Shown piece by piece: positions 35,832 to 44,991 of a stretch of 64,000 bases of DNA. Location of the stretch: the NCBI GenBank assembly GCA_002403855.1, contig DHIO01000022.1, forward strand, positions 1 through 64,000, read 5' to 3'. The translations under genes were made by a program, and so were the position numbers. The notes under the pieces were generated by a model. That model had not been told where the DNA came from. It worked only from the letters and a program-made list of their open reading frames with translations, and did not search any database. This DNA comes from Acidimicrobiia bacterium UBA4744 (GTDB taxonomy: Bacteria > Actinomycetota > Acidimicrobiia > Spongiisociales > UBA4744). Every line of letters begins with the position of its first letter. Positions within the stretch are counted from its first letter, which is position 1.

Positions 35832-37874
35832 TCACTCGGTCGTGATCGCGTCGAGTGCCGGGAACAATACGTCGCGGCGGAGCCGGTCCTCCTCGGAAGG
35901 CGGACTCACGAGCGCAACCAGAAGCGTGCCATCGGTCACCTCGATGACGGCAACCGATACTGGAGTACCCACGAGCGTGCCCTCATACAAGGACCAGGAT
36001 CCGAGCGAGGATTCGTAGCCGCCCACCGGTTGGGGGTTGTCGCCCAGACCGAATTGTGATCCGATCAATCGAAGCACCGCAGCGGGCGGTGCTCCACCGG
36101 CCAGTTGTTGGATCAGCGCTGTTTGGTCGAAACCGTTCAAGGCTCTCACCCACACCCCGGGACCCTGCCGCTCCCAGTCGTCGGGGACCACTCCCGACCA
36201 CGTGTTACCCACGAGCTGTTCGCTGAACGGAACCAGCGTCACCGATGGCACCAGCGTGTCGGGAGTGACGAACTCCGGCGGCCCCATCTCGGCGACGCAG
36301 GTGGTCAAGACGGTTTCACTCGGTGCTCTGAGAAACTCCCGCAGGATCGCTTTCGGGCACTCGGCCGCCGCCGACGGACCATGCCCAAGACCGGGAAACT
36401 CAACATAGGTGGCCTGTTCGATGGTCGAGGCCGCCTGAGCCCCCCACGATGGAGGCGTGATCGGGTCGTATTCGCCCGCCAGTACCAGAGTCGGTATTGC
36501 CGTGTTGACGGGCTCATTCTCGAATGGAGGGGCCTGGCCTGCGCCCCAGGTAGCACACACATCGAAGAACGCCGGACCGAGATTGGCTGAGGCGGCGAAG
36601 ACGGGTTCGAGTCGGGGGTATTCGGCGAGCGCCTCCGCTACCGCACTCGGCGAGGTGAAGCCGGCCTCCTCGTGGCACTGAACCGAGAACTGCATCCCGG
36701 CGCTGATGAACTCGCCATTGGCCAGGAACGACGAGGTCAGCACCGAAAGCTCATAGGTCTCCCCGGAAGCCACGTTGTCGATCAGTTGCGGCAGCACCTG
36801 AATAGCGTCGGCGGAGTACAAAGCCTGGAACACGATGCCTTGCAGACCGGCTCCGTCGAACACGGCGTCGTAGACCTCACCCGTGAACACGTCGGTCACC
36901 GGCGCTCGCAGTGGTTGCACCTCGAGGTCTTCGACGAGCCGATAAAAGGTCGATTCCAGGTTTGGATACGCCGCCGAACACGAGGCGTCGGCAGCACAGC
37001 CGTCGAAAAGCTTGCGCAAGGCGCGATCGAGATTGGCCGGTGCCTCGGCGATGATGTCGACGTCGGGCGGGTACACCGAATCGATGACGACACTGCGAAT
37101 GCCCTCCGGCCGGTCACGCATGGCGGTGAGGGCGAGGCGGGTGCCGTACGAGATGCCGTAGAGATTCCATTGGTCGACTCCGAGCGCTAGTCGGAGGTCG
37201 GCGAGGTCGGCGGCGCTGTTCGCACTGGTGTAGGCGTCGAGATCGGCACCGTCGTCCAGGAGGCGGTCACGGCAGTCGGTGATCGAGTCCAACTGAAGCT
37301 GGAGGAACTCGTCGACGGATACATCCTCCCTTTCGATGTATTCGAATCCCAGTTTTCGAATCTCCGGGCAAGCCAGAGAGGGCTCCGAGTATCCCGTCCC
37401 GCGCTGATCAAAGAAGATCACGTCACGGTCGGCGAGGAGGTGGGAGAAGCTGTCCTCGAAGACCAAGGGAACTACTTCGAGCGAGTCGCCGCCGGGGCCG
37501 CCCTCGAGGTACACGACGGGATCAGGCGCCGGATCGGGGCTCTCGGATTCGAAGACGGCGACGTGGAGCCGGATCGTGTCGCTCGTAGGGTCGGCTCGGT
37601 CCTCGAGTACCTCCAACCAACCGCATTCGACCGACCGATCCGGCGGCACCGTGAACTCGCAGCTTGCCGCTTCAAAAGTGGGTGCCGACGCAACTTGTGT
37701 CGTGGTGGTGGTTTCGACCGGGGTGGTCGTCGTGGCCTCGCTGTCCGGTTGACCGTTCTGATCGGAAGCGATCGAACTCGTCGTCGATTCTTCCCCGTTC
37801 TGGGTTCTGGTGCATGCCGCCCCGACGAGGGCGAGAACGGCAATCAGTACCAGCAGCGATCTCCGGGCGGTCAT
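35832..37874 (-). CDS. Secreted alpha/beta hydrolase, TAP-like tripeptidyl aminopeptidase (S33-type) lipoprotein
   Basis: 680 residues. Signal and lipobox 'LVLIAVLALVGAACTRTQ' (Cys21), a Thr-rich linker to about residue 62, then the hydrolase: oxyanion motif 'YLEGGPGGDS', 'FFDQRGTGYSEPSLACP', nucleophile elbow 'YGISYGTRLAL' (Ser242), acid in 'LAGEYDPITPPSWG' and His in 'FPGLGHGPSA'. This is the Streptomyces TAP/SlpD-E-like family that removes tripeptides from exported proteins. An extra C-terminal domain of about 150 residues (after 'APSETVLTTCVAEMGPPEF') is not part of the usual fold and may be a ligand-binding lobe. Its 3' end is convergent with the Rieske gene. Confidence 0.9.
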   Translation of the reverse strand: MTARRSLLVLIAVLALVGAACTRTQNGEESTTSSIASDQNGQPDSEATTTTPVETTTTTQVASAPTFEAASCEFTVPPDRSVECGWLEVLEDRADPTSDTIRLHVAVFESESPDPAPDPVVYLEGGPGGDSLEVVPLVFEDSFSHLLADRDVIFFDQRGTGYSEPSLACPEIRKLGFEYIEREDVSVDEFLQLQLDSITDCRDRLLDDGADLDAYTSANSAADLADLRLALGVDQWNLYGISYGTRLALTAMRDRPEGIRSVVIDSVYPPDVDIIAEAPANLDRALRKLFDGCAADASCSAAYPNLESTFYRLVEDLEVQPLRAPVTDVFTGEVYDAVFDGAGLQGIVFQALYSADAIQVLPQLIDNVASGETYELSVLTSSFLANGEFISAGMQFSVQCHEEAGFTSPSAVAEALAEYPRLEPVFAASANLGPAFFDVCATWGAGQAPPFENEPVNTAIPTLVLAGEYDPITPPSWGAQAASTIEQATYVEFPGLGHGPSAAAECPKAILREFLRAPSETVLTTCVAEMGPPEFVTPDTLVPSVTLVPFSEQLVGNTWSGVVPDDWERQGPGVWVRALNGFDQTALIQQLAGGAPPAAVLRLIGSQFGLGDNPQPVGGYESSLGSWSLYEGTLVGTPVSVAVIEVTDGTLLVALVSPPSEEDRLRRDVLFPALDAITTE

Positions 37875-38252
37875 ACCACCTCGAGCGTAGGTGGATTGTG
37901 GCGGCTTTGCGATCGCTCGTCAGGCTGAGAGGGAATCTCCGCCGGACCGTGTTCGTTCAGATCGATGCCTTCGGCTTCAAGCCGGGATTGCGGGAAACAA
38001 TCCCCCCGGTGATGCTCGGCAACAACGTAGCGGAGACGTACTTGGAGCTGAGGAATCCTCTGGACGTAGGACGCTTCCGGCTGGCATTCGAGAAGGCGAT
38101 TGGACGATTACCTTCGACGAGGAGACCGACCGACGGCGGACCTAGGCCGCTCGAGATCGGGTGGTCTGTCCGGCTCACGAAGCGGCGGCATAGGCACCTT
38201 CGTGGCAGGGCCGGCCGGTTGCCGGAGGTTGGGTCGGTCTTCGGGTGTCCCG
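37875..38252. other. 378-base intergenic region, possible gene remnant
   Basis: Between the start of the hydrolase gene and the end of zinc-ribbon copy 2. The plus strand carries a long open frame here; around 37,960-38,110 it reads protein-like ('VMLGNNVAETYLELRNPLDV', 'GRFRLAFEKAIG'), faintly like the ligand-binding tail of some antitoxin-type regulators. It has no own start or partner domain, so at most a decayed fragment. I assign nothing firm. Confidence 0.25.
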
Positions 38253-38444
38253 CTACTTCCTCACCCAGAAGGTGTCGCCGCAATGGGGGCACTCCAGTTC
38301 CACGGCGACCCCGGCCAACAAACCCTCTCTTCTCCTACTCCTTCCGGTTTGGCGGTACGCAGAGACCAACACCGGCTCTCCGCAGGCGTGGCAAGGGTAG
38401 GTTCTCACCCTCCGCCACCAGTCCCGCAACCACTCCAGCATCAT
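38253..38444 (-). CDS. Zinc-ribbon miniprotein (copy 2)
   Basis: 62 or 63 residues, paralogue of the gene at 21493-21681: head 'MMLEWLRDWWRRVRTYPCHA', central 'SAYRQTGRSRRREG', tail 'ELECPHCGDTFWVRK'. Four Cys (two CxxC knuckles: C18/C21 and C52/C55) are conserved. Copies differ mostly in the middle, and the DNA just downstream of both (before the stop, 'CTACTTCCT') is similar. Function unknown. Confidence 0.7.
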   Translation of the reverse strand: MMLEWLRDWWRRVRTYPCHACGEPVLVSAYRQTGRSRRREGLLAGVAVELECPHCGDTFWVRK

Positions 38445-38565
38445 CCCAAGGTACGACCCGGTACGGCCCCGGTCAATCCTGCTTGTGCGTGACGGGTCGC
38501 GCAGGGACCAACGCTGATTCTTCTGCCGGGCGGCAAGGGATCGCCGCAAGCGTTCGGGCAGAACC

Positions 38566-39219
38566 GTGAGAATGCTATACGCTCCCACCGTGACCGCTAT
38601 CGATCCTTACCGGCGCGTCGCCGGGGTCTACGACCGGCTCATCGAACCGGTCCAGGCGGGAGTGCGCAGGGTCGCCCTCGATGTGGTCCCGCCCCAACCT
38701 ACGTGGCAGGTGCTCGATGTCGGCTGCGGCACAGGGACCGGTATGACACCGTACGTCGAGGCCGGCTGCACGGTCACCGGGGTTGACGTGTCGGCGGCGA
38801 TGCTCCAGAAAGCCAGGGCGCGCCTCGGGGATCGGGCGGAGCTCCACCTCACGGACGGAGACACCCTCCCGTTCGAAGGTGGCCGCTTCGACCTGGTGAC
38901 CGCATCAATGGTGTTCCATGAGGTGCCTGCAGACGCGAGGGTGGCATTGGTCACCGAGATGACCCGAGTCGCGGGGTCGGATAGCCGGTTGCTGATAACC
39001 GACTTCCGTTTCGGATCGTTGCGCGGCTGGAAAGGACCAGCGTTTCGCGCGTTGTCTGAGGTCATCGAACGATTCTCGGGCCACCACTCGGGGTACCGGA
39101 GCTTCAAGGCTTCGAACGGCATCCCGGGCGTGGTGACCGAGGCCGGTCTCGCCATTGAGCGCGAGAAGATCGTCGCCGGCGGGAACGTGGCGATCTATGA
39201 GGTGGTGCCGAAGCCATGA
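38566..39219 (+). CDS. Class I SAM-dependent methyltransferase
   Basis: 217 residues from GTG 38566 (GTG 38590 is an alternative, giving VTAIDPYRRVAG). SAM motif 'TWQVLDVGCGTGTGMTPYVE', motif II 'VTGVDVSAAMLQKARARLG', 'DTLPFEGGRFDLVTASMVFH'. Family UbiE/COQ5-like in sequence, but the substrate is not evident. Divergent from the zinc-ribbon copy. Confidence 0.87.
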   Translation: MRMLYAPTVTAIDPYRRVAGVYDRLIEPVQAGVRRVALDVVPPQPTWQVLDVGCGTGTGMTPYVEAGCTVTGVDVSAAMLQKARARLGDRAELHLTDGDTLPFEGGRFDLVTASMVFHEVPADARVALVTEMTRVAGSDSRLLITDFRFGSLRGWKGPAFRALSEVIERFSGHHSGYRSFKASNGIPGVVTEAGLAIEREKIVAGGNVAIYEVVPKP

Positions 39220-39399
39220 GCTCGGTGCGCGGAGGCGAGCATGAGCGGATGGCGAGCCCGACGATATCCCCTGGTTTAGGACGTTCGGTGACCCGAACTC
39301 CTGGACGATCGCCCGCATTGCCTCCTTCTGATCTGCGGCGACTCAAGCCCCGATTCGGAGGTATAGGCTTCGCAGTGCCACAGCCGGAGGAGTGAAGCC

Positions 39400-40056
39400 A
39401 TGGTTACCCCGCCCGAACCCTATGCAGCCCGCCTGGACATCGACTACCCAGAGAAACTCGATCGCTTCACGACGTTCTTCCGGCTGATCTGGATCATCCC
39501 GATCGCCATCATCTCGTCGTTGCTCTCCGCGACGGCCAACTCGACCGTGACCGTGATCGACGAGTCCGGCGAAGTGGTGTCCTACGTCACCAACTCAGGC
39601 GGGGGGATTGCATCCGGGCTCTTTTTTGCGACATTGCTGATGATCGTGTTCCGGGAGCGGTACCCGCGCTGGTGGTTCGACTTCGCCCGCGAATTCGCGC
39701 GTTTTGGGGCGCGGGTCGGTTCCTACCTCGCCCTCCTCACCGATCGGTATCCCTCGACGGTTGAAGAGCAAGCGGTGCATCTGGAGATCGACTACCCAGA
39801 CGTCGAGCAAGACCTCAACCGCTGGCTGCCGTTGGTCAAGTGGCTGCTGGCCATCCCCCACTACTTCGTACTCGCTCTGCTTGGGATCATTGCGTTCTTC
39901 GCGATCGTCATCGCTTGGTTCGCCATCCTCTTCACCGGGCGCTACCCGCGCGGGCTGTTCGATTACGTGGTCGGGGTCGGTCGATGGGGACTGCGAGTCC
40001 ATGCGTACGCGTTCTTGCTGGTCACCGACCGATACCCTCCCTTCAGCCTCCGATGA
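39400..40056 (+). CDS. DUF4389 membrane protein
   Basis: 218 residues with a strong GGAGGAG ribosome site. Two DUF4389 modules: 'PEPYAARLDIDYPEKLDRFT' with two membrane helices, then 'VHLEIDYPDVEQDLNRWLPL' with two more. 'FTGRYPRGLFDYVVGVGRWG' is the conserved family motif. Function unknown, widespread in actinobacteria. Confidence 0.88.
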   Translation: MVTPPEPYAARLDIDYPEKLDRFTTFFRLIWIIPIAIISSLLSATANSTVTVIDESGEVVSYVTNSGGGIASGLFFATLLMIVFRERYPRWWFDFAREFARFGARVGSYLALLTDRYPSTVEEQAVHLEIDYPDVEQDLNRWLPLVKWLLAIPHYFVLALLGIIAFFAIVIAWFAILFTGRYPRGLFDYVVGVGRWGLRVHAYAFLLVTDRYPPFSLR

Positions 40057-40225
40057 ACTAGCAACAACGGCCTCTCGCCAAACCAACTAGGTCGAGGCCC
40101 CGGCCACCCGCCTTCGAGAAGAGTGGAAATACGAGGCCGGGCCTCGTGACGGGCGAGCCGTACTCTGATCGTACGATCGGATTCACACTGTTCTTCTGAT
40201 CCGTCGGCGGGCTCCGCGACTCGGA

Positions 40226-40417
40226 TTATGCATCGAGCTCGGCGAGCTCGGCTTCGAGGATTTCGATCTCCTTCATGTACCGCCAGGCGGGGATTTCTGC
40301 CGGTTCGCCCCGCTCGAGCCTGTCGATCTCGTTGTTGATCTCCTCGGCGGTGAGCCGGTGATCATGCTCGGGATTGAGCTCGGTTCTCTCGCGTATGCGT
40401 TGTTGTGTGGTGGTCAT
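40226..40417 (-). CDS. Small helical protein, unknown
   Basis: 63 residues from the ATG at 40417, highly charged and probably coiled-coil: 'LTAEEINNEIDRLERGEPAE' and 'YMKEIEILEAELAELDA'. It overlaps the stop of the next upstream gene (40414-40587) by ATGA, so the two are translationally coupled. No family recognised. Confidence 0.6.
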   Translation of the reverse strand: MTTTQQRIRERTELNPEHDHRLTAEEINNEIDRLERGEPAEIPAWRYMKEIEILEAELAELDA

Positions 40418-40587
40418 ATGATCCCCCATCGTTGCTCCACGTCGAGCAGCCTGGTAGCGAGGTCGGTTGGTTGGTGCAGATCAGCGGTAAAGATCCAGAC
40501 CGCCTTACGGGCATTGCAGATGATCAACCTCTCGAAAGAAGCAGAGTCGCCCATATCCTTGCGAACCCGACCGCCGGCCTCATTCAC
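40414..40587 (-). CDS. Small protein coupled to the downstream helical protein, unknown
   Basis: 57 residues from a GTG at 40587 (ATG at 40554 is an alternative): 'FERLIICNARKAVWIFTADL' then 'DLATRLLDVEQRWGII'. Its TGA stop overlaps the ATG of the next gene. Nothing in the sequence points to a function. The arrangement of two small coupled genes resembles toxin-antitoxin or adaptor pairs, but I have no homology to support that. Confidence 0.5.
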   Translation of the reverse strand: MNEAGGRVRKDMGDSASFERLIICNARKAVWIFTADLHQPTDLATRLLDVEQRWGII

Positions 40588-40883
40588 GGTCGCTCAGCAT
40601 ATGCGCACACAGGCAGACCTCCGGGTATTTCCCTCTCGAGACTCATCGACAATCGGAGCGAAGTGGTGGCTTCTTCGGGCCCAGCGCGTTGGAACGCGCA
40701 GGAATCAACGCTGCCCGTGGAATTCCTGGTGTGGACTCGGGCGAGGTGGCGGTGCCGCGAGCCCCCGAAGTTGAGAGCCTCAGGAGGTCGTGACTCACGC
40801 CCGGCACCACAGGACAGTCTGGAAGCCCCGAGGATGTGACGGAGTCGCTACTGTCGCCTGAACACCGCTGCCGAAGGCAATAC

Positions 40884-42563
40884 ATGAGCACAAAGGACGC
40901 TCCCGGCACAACCTCAAACTCGCGCAGTGGCGTCGTTTTGGCCATTCTCTCCGCCGCCATGTTCGTCTACGTCATCGACACCACATTGATGAACGTTTCG
41001 ATTTCGGCACTCGTCAAGGATCTCGACACCACCGTCGGTGCCGTCCAGGGAGCCATCACCCTGTACACGCTGACGATGGCCGCTTTCATGCTGACCGGTG
41101 GAAAACTCGGGGACATCTGGGGGTCGAAGCGAGCCTTCCGCATCGGGCTGGTCATATACGGAACCGGTACCACGATCACCGCGTTCGCCCCGACGCTGGC
41201 CTGGGTGATCATTGGCTGGTCGATTCTGGAAGGTATCGGGTCGGCGCTGATCGTCCCCGCCATCAACACGCTGGTACGCGCCAACTTCGACGGGAGCAAG
41301 CGCGCCACCGCATACGGTTTGCTGTTCGGAGTCGCCGCCGCGGGGGCCGCATTCGGGCCGCTGATTGGCGGCTGGATCACCACCGCCTATAGCTGGCGCC
41401 TGGCTTTCGGCATCGAGGCGATCATCGTGCTCGGTGTGCTGGTCTCGTCGGGACTGCTCGCTGATGCGCCACCCGTTGTCCCGAAGCCCAAGCTGGACGC
41501 GATCGGCGTGATCCTCTCGGCACCCGGACTCGGATTGTTCGTTTTGGGCATCCTGCAGACCGCCGAGCGGGGCTGGGATGATCCACTGGTCATCTCGATG
41601 ATCGTCGGAGGCCTCGCCATCCTCGGTGTGTTCGTGTGGTGGATCCGTCGCCAGGAAGCTCGTAACGCACCGGTTCTGGTGCACCCTTCAATCTTCCGTC
41701 ATCGGTCGATTGGCGCAGGACTGCCTGTCTTGTCGACTCAGACTTTCGCTCAGGCCGGGCTGCTGTTTCTGATTCCGGTGTTCACCCAAGCGATCCTCGG
41801 CTTCGATGCATTTGAGACCGGCCTCACCCTGTTGCCACTATCGATTGGCGTTCTGGTGACATCGGTGACCACGCCACGCCTCGGTCGCATCATCTACCCG
41901 AAGTACATCGTACAGGCCGGCCTGGTTCTCCTCTTCGTCGGGGGGTTCGTCCTCGCCGAGTCGCTGGCAGACGCAACGGAGGGCACCGACATGGCACTCG
42001 GCCTTCTGATTGGTGGCATCGCCATTGGGCTGATCGCCGGTCAGCTGCCGAACATGATCCTCAGTGGAGTCCGGCCGGACGAAGCAAGCGAGGCCTCCGG
42101 CCTCCAAGGCACTGCTCAGAACCTCGGAATGGCACTCGGTACGGCCATCATTGGGACCGTGATCTTGTCGGTAGCCCTGTCGTCCATCGCGGCAGATGTC
42201 AAGGAGAGCGGCGCCATCCCCGGCGACCTCAAGGCGCAGATCGAGACGACACTCGACACCGGCTTGACGGAACCCAGTATCCGCCGGTTGCAGGATGCGC
42301 TCTCCGCGGCACCGCCGGAGGTGCAAGCCGAGGCGCAGCTCATCTTTGATGAGAGCACGCTGCGGGGCTTCCAGGGCGCCATCCTCGCCGGCGGCTTGGT
42401 CGCCCTCCTGGGCGCTCTGATGGCATTCCGCCTCCCCAGGAAGAAACTCGAAGGCGCTCCGGAGGAAGGCGCCGAGAAGGTCGTCGCGGAGACCGTCCGC
42501 AACACCACCATCCCCGGCATGCAACTCGAGATGGAGGACCTTCAGGCAACTCCGCCGGAATAG
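40884..42563 (+). CDS. MFS transporter, DHA2 (EmrB/QacA) family
   Basis: 559 residues from ATG 40884. Fourteen membrane helices expected for DHA2: first helix 'VVLAILSAAMFVYVIDTTLM', motif A 'GGKLGDIWGSKRAFRIGLVI', motif C-like 'LLFGVAAAGAAFGPLIGGWI'. Proton-driven drug/multidrug exporter by family. A soluble loop near residues 430-480 ('SSIAADVKESGAIPGDLK') is larger than usual. The upstream 296 bases hold no gene that I can see. Confidence 0.92.
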   Translation: MSTKDAPGTTSNSRSGVVLAILSAAMFVYVIDTTLMNVSISALVKDLDTTVGAVQGAITLYTLTMAAFMLTGGKLGDIWGSKRAFRIGLVIYGTGTTITAFAPTLAWVIIGWSILEGIGSALIVPAINTLVRANFDGSKRATAYGLLFGVAAAGAAFGPLIGGWITTAYSWRLAFGIEAIIVLGVLVSSGLLADAPPVVPKPKLDAIGVILSAPGLGLFVLGILQTAERGWDDPLVISMIVGGLAILGVFVWWIRRQEARNAPVLVHPSIFRHRSIGAGLPVLSTQTFAQAGLLFLIPVFTQAILGFDAFETGLTLLPLSIGVLVTSVTTPRLGRIIYPKYIVQAGLVLLFVGGFVLAESLADATEGTDMALGLLIGGIAIGLIAGQLPNMILSGVRPDEASEASGLQGTAQNLGMALGTAIIGTVILSVALSSIAADVKESGAIPGDLKAQIETTLDTGLTEPSIRRLQDALSAAPPEVQAEAQLIFDESTLRGFQGAILAGGLVALLGALMAFRLPRKKLEGAPEEGAEKVVAETVRNTTIPGMQLEMEDLQATPPE

Positions 42564-42763
42564 AAACACAACGGCGCTCCGGCGTTCCAGTCGCCCGCTT
42601 CCGGGCGAACCAAGGCGGCCAACGTCTCACCAGCCGACCGACCCCACCACCCGCATCCCCGCGACGACACACTTCAGATGTCCTCGAACCGGCCGATGAC
42701 GCGATTGCGTGGCAAGCACCGGTGGGGCGTTGTGACGTCGAGGTGATCCTTCAACTCGAGGGC

Positions 42764-43987
42764 CTAGGGCGAAGCATCCAGATATCGGCGTTCGACTATC
42801 GGGTGCTGGGCGATCTTGTTGGCGGCGTAGAGGCCGGTGATGTAGGCGTCCTCGAGCCCGCAGACGTTGTGGTCGCCGATCAGATACAAACCCGGCCCCT
42901 GTTCACACTCCAGAAGTGCATCGCCTTCAAGGTGAAAGGCCGGTGCCCAGTGCTTGTGCTCAACCACCTCCCAATTGGAGAAATAGCCATCGAAATCGGG
43001 CCTCTCGGACTGGGAGCAGAACAGCGTAGAGCTGTCAGATTGTTGGGCGATGGCGAGGGTCGGGTGATCACCCGGGAAGAGGCTGATGGCGGCGCCCGCC
43101 CACGGCGAGCGGAGGTTGCCCTTGATCTGGAACATATGAGCCCGAACCGGGTTCTTCACGTCACCGAGGGCGAGCAGTCGTTTCGCAACGTCGGTGGGGG
43201 TGGCCACCACCACATGATCGGCAGCGAAGACTCCGCTCCTACTGGTTTCGACTCGATATCCCACGACGTCCGGGGTGATCCTGGTGACCGTGTCGATGAG
43301 CACAGCGTCCTCGAAGCCCGCCTGCAGGAGATCGAACCGGAAGAAGAACTCGTAGATGGGGACGATGGCCGGCAGCGCCAGCTGCAACAGCGGGAACGCA
43401 GTCAGCCTCTCCAGGGAGGTGAAGGCGGTGCCGTGCACCGCCGGACCCAGGTAGGTCCTGGCTATCTCGTTGATCCGATGCCGGCGGACGAACTGTTCCG
43501 CGGGTTCGCGGTAGAGGTCCCACAGCAACGGATCCGCGCGGATGGCACGAGCTTGCGACATGCCTACGGAGTTCGCTGTGAAGATCCGGTAGCGCCGGTA
43601 GAACTGAGCCAGCAGGCGGAGGAACCGGATGCCTTGGGGTAGGTGAAGGAGAAGCCGCCGGTCCCAATAGGTATAAGCGCCGTCGACATCGTGACGGACC
43701 GTCGATAGGGCGTTGATGCGGCGCCCGAATCGAACGTAGCGGTTGACGTGGGCGTAGTCGGCCCGCACGTAGTAGGCACCGAGATTGACGGCACCGTCCT
43801 GGGAGCGTTGGATCCGTCCCCCCACATCCTCCGAGATCATGAGAAAAGGACGCCGGGCATCACAGAGGCTCCTGGCGCACGCCAGGCCGGCGATCCCCGC
43901 CCCGACGATGATTGTGCCCCGGGCCCTTTCCCTCGTCTCGGTCATGTCTCTGCGTCCGGGCCGGATATCACCAAGCGGCTCACCCAT
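42764..43987 (-). CDS. FAD-dependent amine oxidase/desaturase-like oxidoreductase
   Basis: 407 residues. N-terminal Rossmann FAD motif 'GTIIVGAGIAGLACARSL' (GxGxxG), then 'MISEDVGGRIQRSQDGAVNL', the E...GGR sequence of the amine oxidase/phytoene desaturase superfamily, and the C-terminal FAD-contacting motif 'GLYLIGDHNVCGLEDAYITG'. The substrate is unknown. There is no carotenoid gene next to it, though a squalene/phytoene synthase gene exists at 20289. Confidence 0.85.
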   Translation of the reverse strand: MGEPLGDIRPGRRDMTETRERARGTIIVGAGIAGLACARSLCDARRPFLMISEDVGGRIQRSQDGAVNLGAYYVRADYAHVNRYVRFGRRINALSTVRHDVDGAYTYWDRRLLLHLPQGIRFLRLLAQFYRRYRIFTANSVGMSQARAIRADPLLWDLYREPAEQFVRRHRINEIARTYLGPAVHGTAFTSLERLTAFPLLQLALPAIVPIYEFFFRFDLLQAGFEDAVLIDTVTRITPDVVGYRVETSRSGVFAADHVVVATPTDVAKRLLALGDVKNPVRAHMFQIKGNLRSPWAGAAISLFPGDHPTLAIAQQSDSSTLFCSQSERPDFDGYFSNWEVVEHKHWAPAFHLEGDALLECEQGPGLYLIGDHNVCGLEDAYITGLYAANKIAQHPIVERRYLDASP

Positions 43988-44386
43988 CCGCTCTCGAACG
44001 TCCTCATCTCTTCAGGCCTCGAGCCACCAATCTGCCTGCCGCGTCTCATCCCTTGCCGTCGGCCGGCCACCCGGGCAACCTCCAAACCTACACCCCGGCC
44101 GAACAACCCTGTCCCCGATCACCGGAGAAGCCCTCCCGGCCCAATACAGCACGCCAAGCAGGAGAGAACCGGTAGCAGGTGGTCGGCGGTGGGGATCGTC
44201 ACCACAGCGGTGTTTGGGTTGGAGAGCTGAGCCAAATGCCGCCACCCCCGGCGGGGCGTTGGGTCCCAGGCCATCACGCAAGAATGAGGGCCACCACCAA
44301 CCACTCGATGACGTTTCAAGGTGCTGCCGCCACATCAAGCCGGCTGTCGCGTCATGCTCTGCTTCACCTCCTGGAGCGGGCCGAGG
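43988..44386. other. 399-base intergenic region
   Basis: Between the FAD oxidoreductase start and the next minus-strand gene end. I see no ribosome site plus open frame combination that looks like a real gene, and no repeat or hairpin of note. Confidence 0.4.
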
Positions 44387-44749
44387 CTATACCCACCTCC
44401 ACGCATACCAGACAATCAGTGCATTGAACACAAAGCCAAAGAAGATCAGAAAGTTGTCGTACGCGGAAGGGTAGGGCAAGCCAAAGAGGTTGAAGATGAC
44501 CAGCAATATGGCTACGACGATGCTGACCCAGCGAATGGCGGGATAGCTCAACGTCAGGGTCAGGACGACCATGACAATAGGAATCAGCATGACTACAGCA
44601 GCCCCCAACCACATCCACTGAGTCGCCTGCCGGCCGTCTATCTCGCCCGCAGTGAAGTCGCCGGCGAATATCCGCAACACATCCCCCAAGAGATAGGTCA
44701 GCATGAGAGCTACCCATGACCCTGAAAGGATGATCCTCACCTCCGGCAC
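44387..44749 (-). CDS. Four-helix membrane protein (possibly DUF6326 type)
   Basis: 120 residues: 'GSWVALMLTYLLGDVLRIFA' , 'WMWLGAAVVMLIPIVMVVLT', 'WVSIVVAILLVIFNLFGL' and 'FLIFFGFVFNALIVWYAWRW' as four helices. The layout (an acidic loop after helix 1, aromatic-rich final helix) is like the DUF6326 family, but I am not sure. Function unknown. Confidence 0.65.
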   Translation of the reverse strand: MPEVRIILSGSWVALMLTYLLGDVLRIFAGDFTAGEIDGRQATQWMWLGAAVVMLIPIVMVVLTLTLSYPAIRWVSIVVAILLVIFNLFGLPYPSAYDNFLIFFGFVFNALIVWYAWRWV

Positions 44750-44838
44750 GACTCAATCGCCTCCTTCTTGAAGATGTGCGCACCCCAGCCTGCCTCGAAT
44801 AGACAAAGGCGGGTGTCGTGCGATACGGGCCAACATTC

Positions 44839-44938
44839 TCACTCGACAGTAACGACGATCTTCCCTCGCGTAGGTTCTTCTCCCCAACAGCCGAGAGCTT
44901 CGGCGGTCTGGTTCAGCGGATAGCTTCCGTCGATGACC
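44839..44938 (-). pseudogene. Zinc-type alcohol dehydrogenase / quinone oxidoreductase (MDR), 3' stub
   Basis: The last about 32 codons before a TGA (44839-44841) read 'TPVIDGSYPLNQTAEALG' and 'EPTRGKIVVTVE', the C-terminal signature (P-V-I-D-x-x-Y-P-L...A-x-G-K-V-V-x-x-V) of MDR-family oxidoreductases. No start, cofactor domain or catalytic domain remains. A gene tail left by deletion. Confidence 0.72.
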
Positions 44939-44991
44939 GGCGTAGAGGTCGTTTGGTTCGTCGTACAAGAAGGTTCTTGTCCTGCTCTCGC

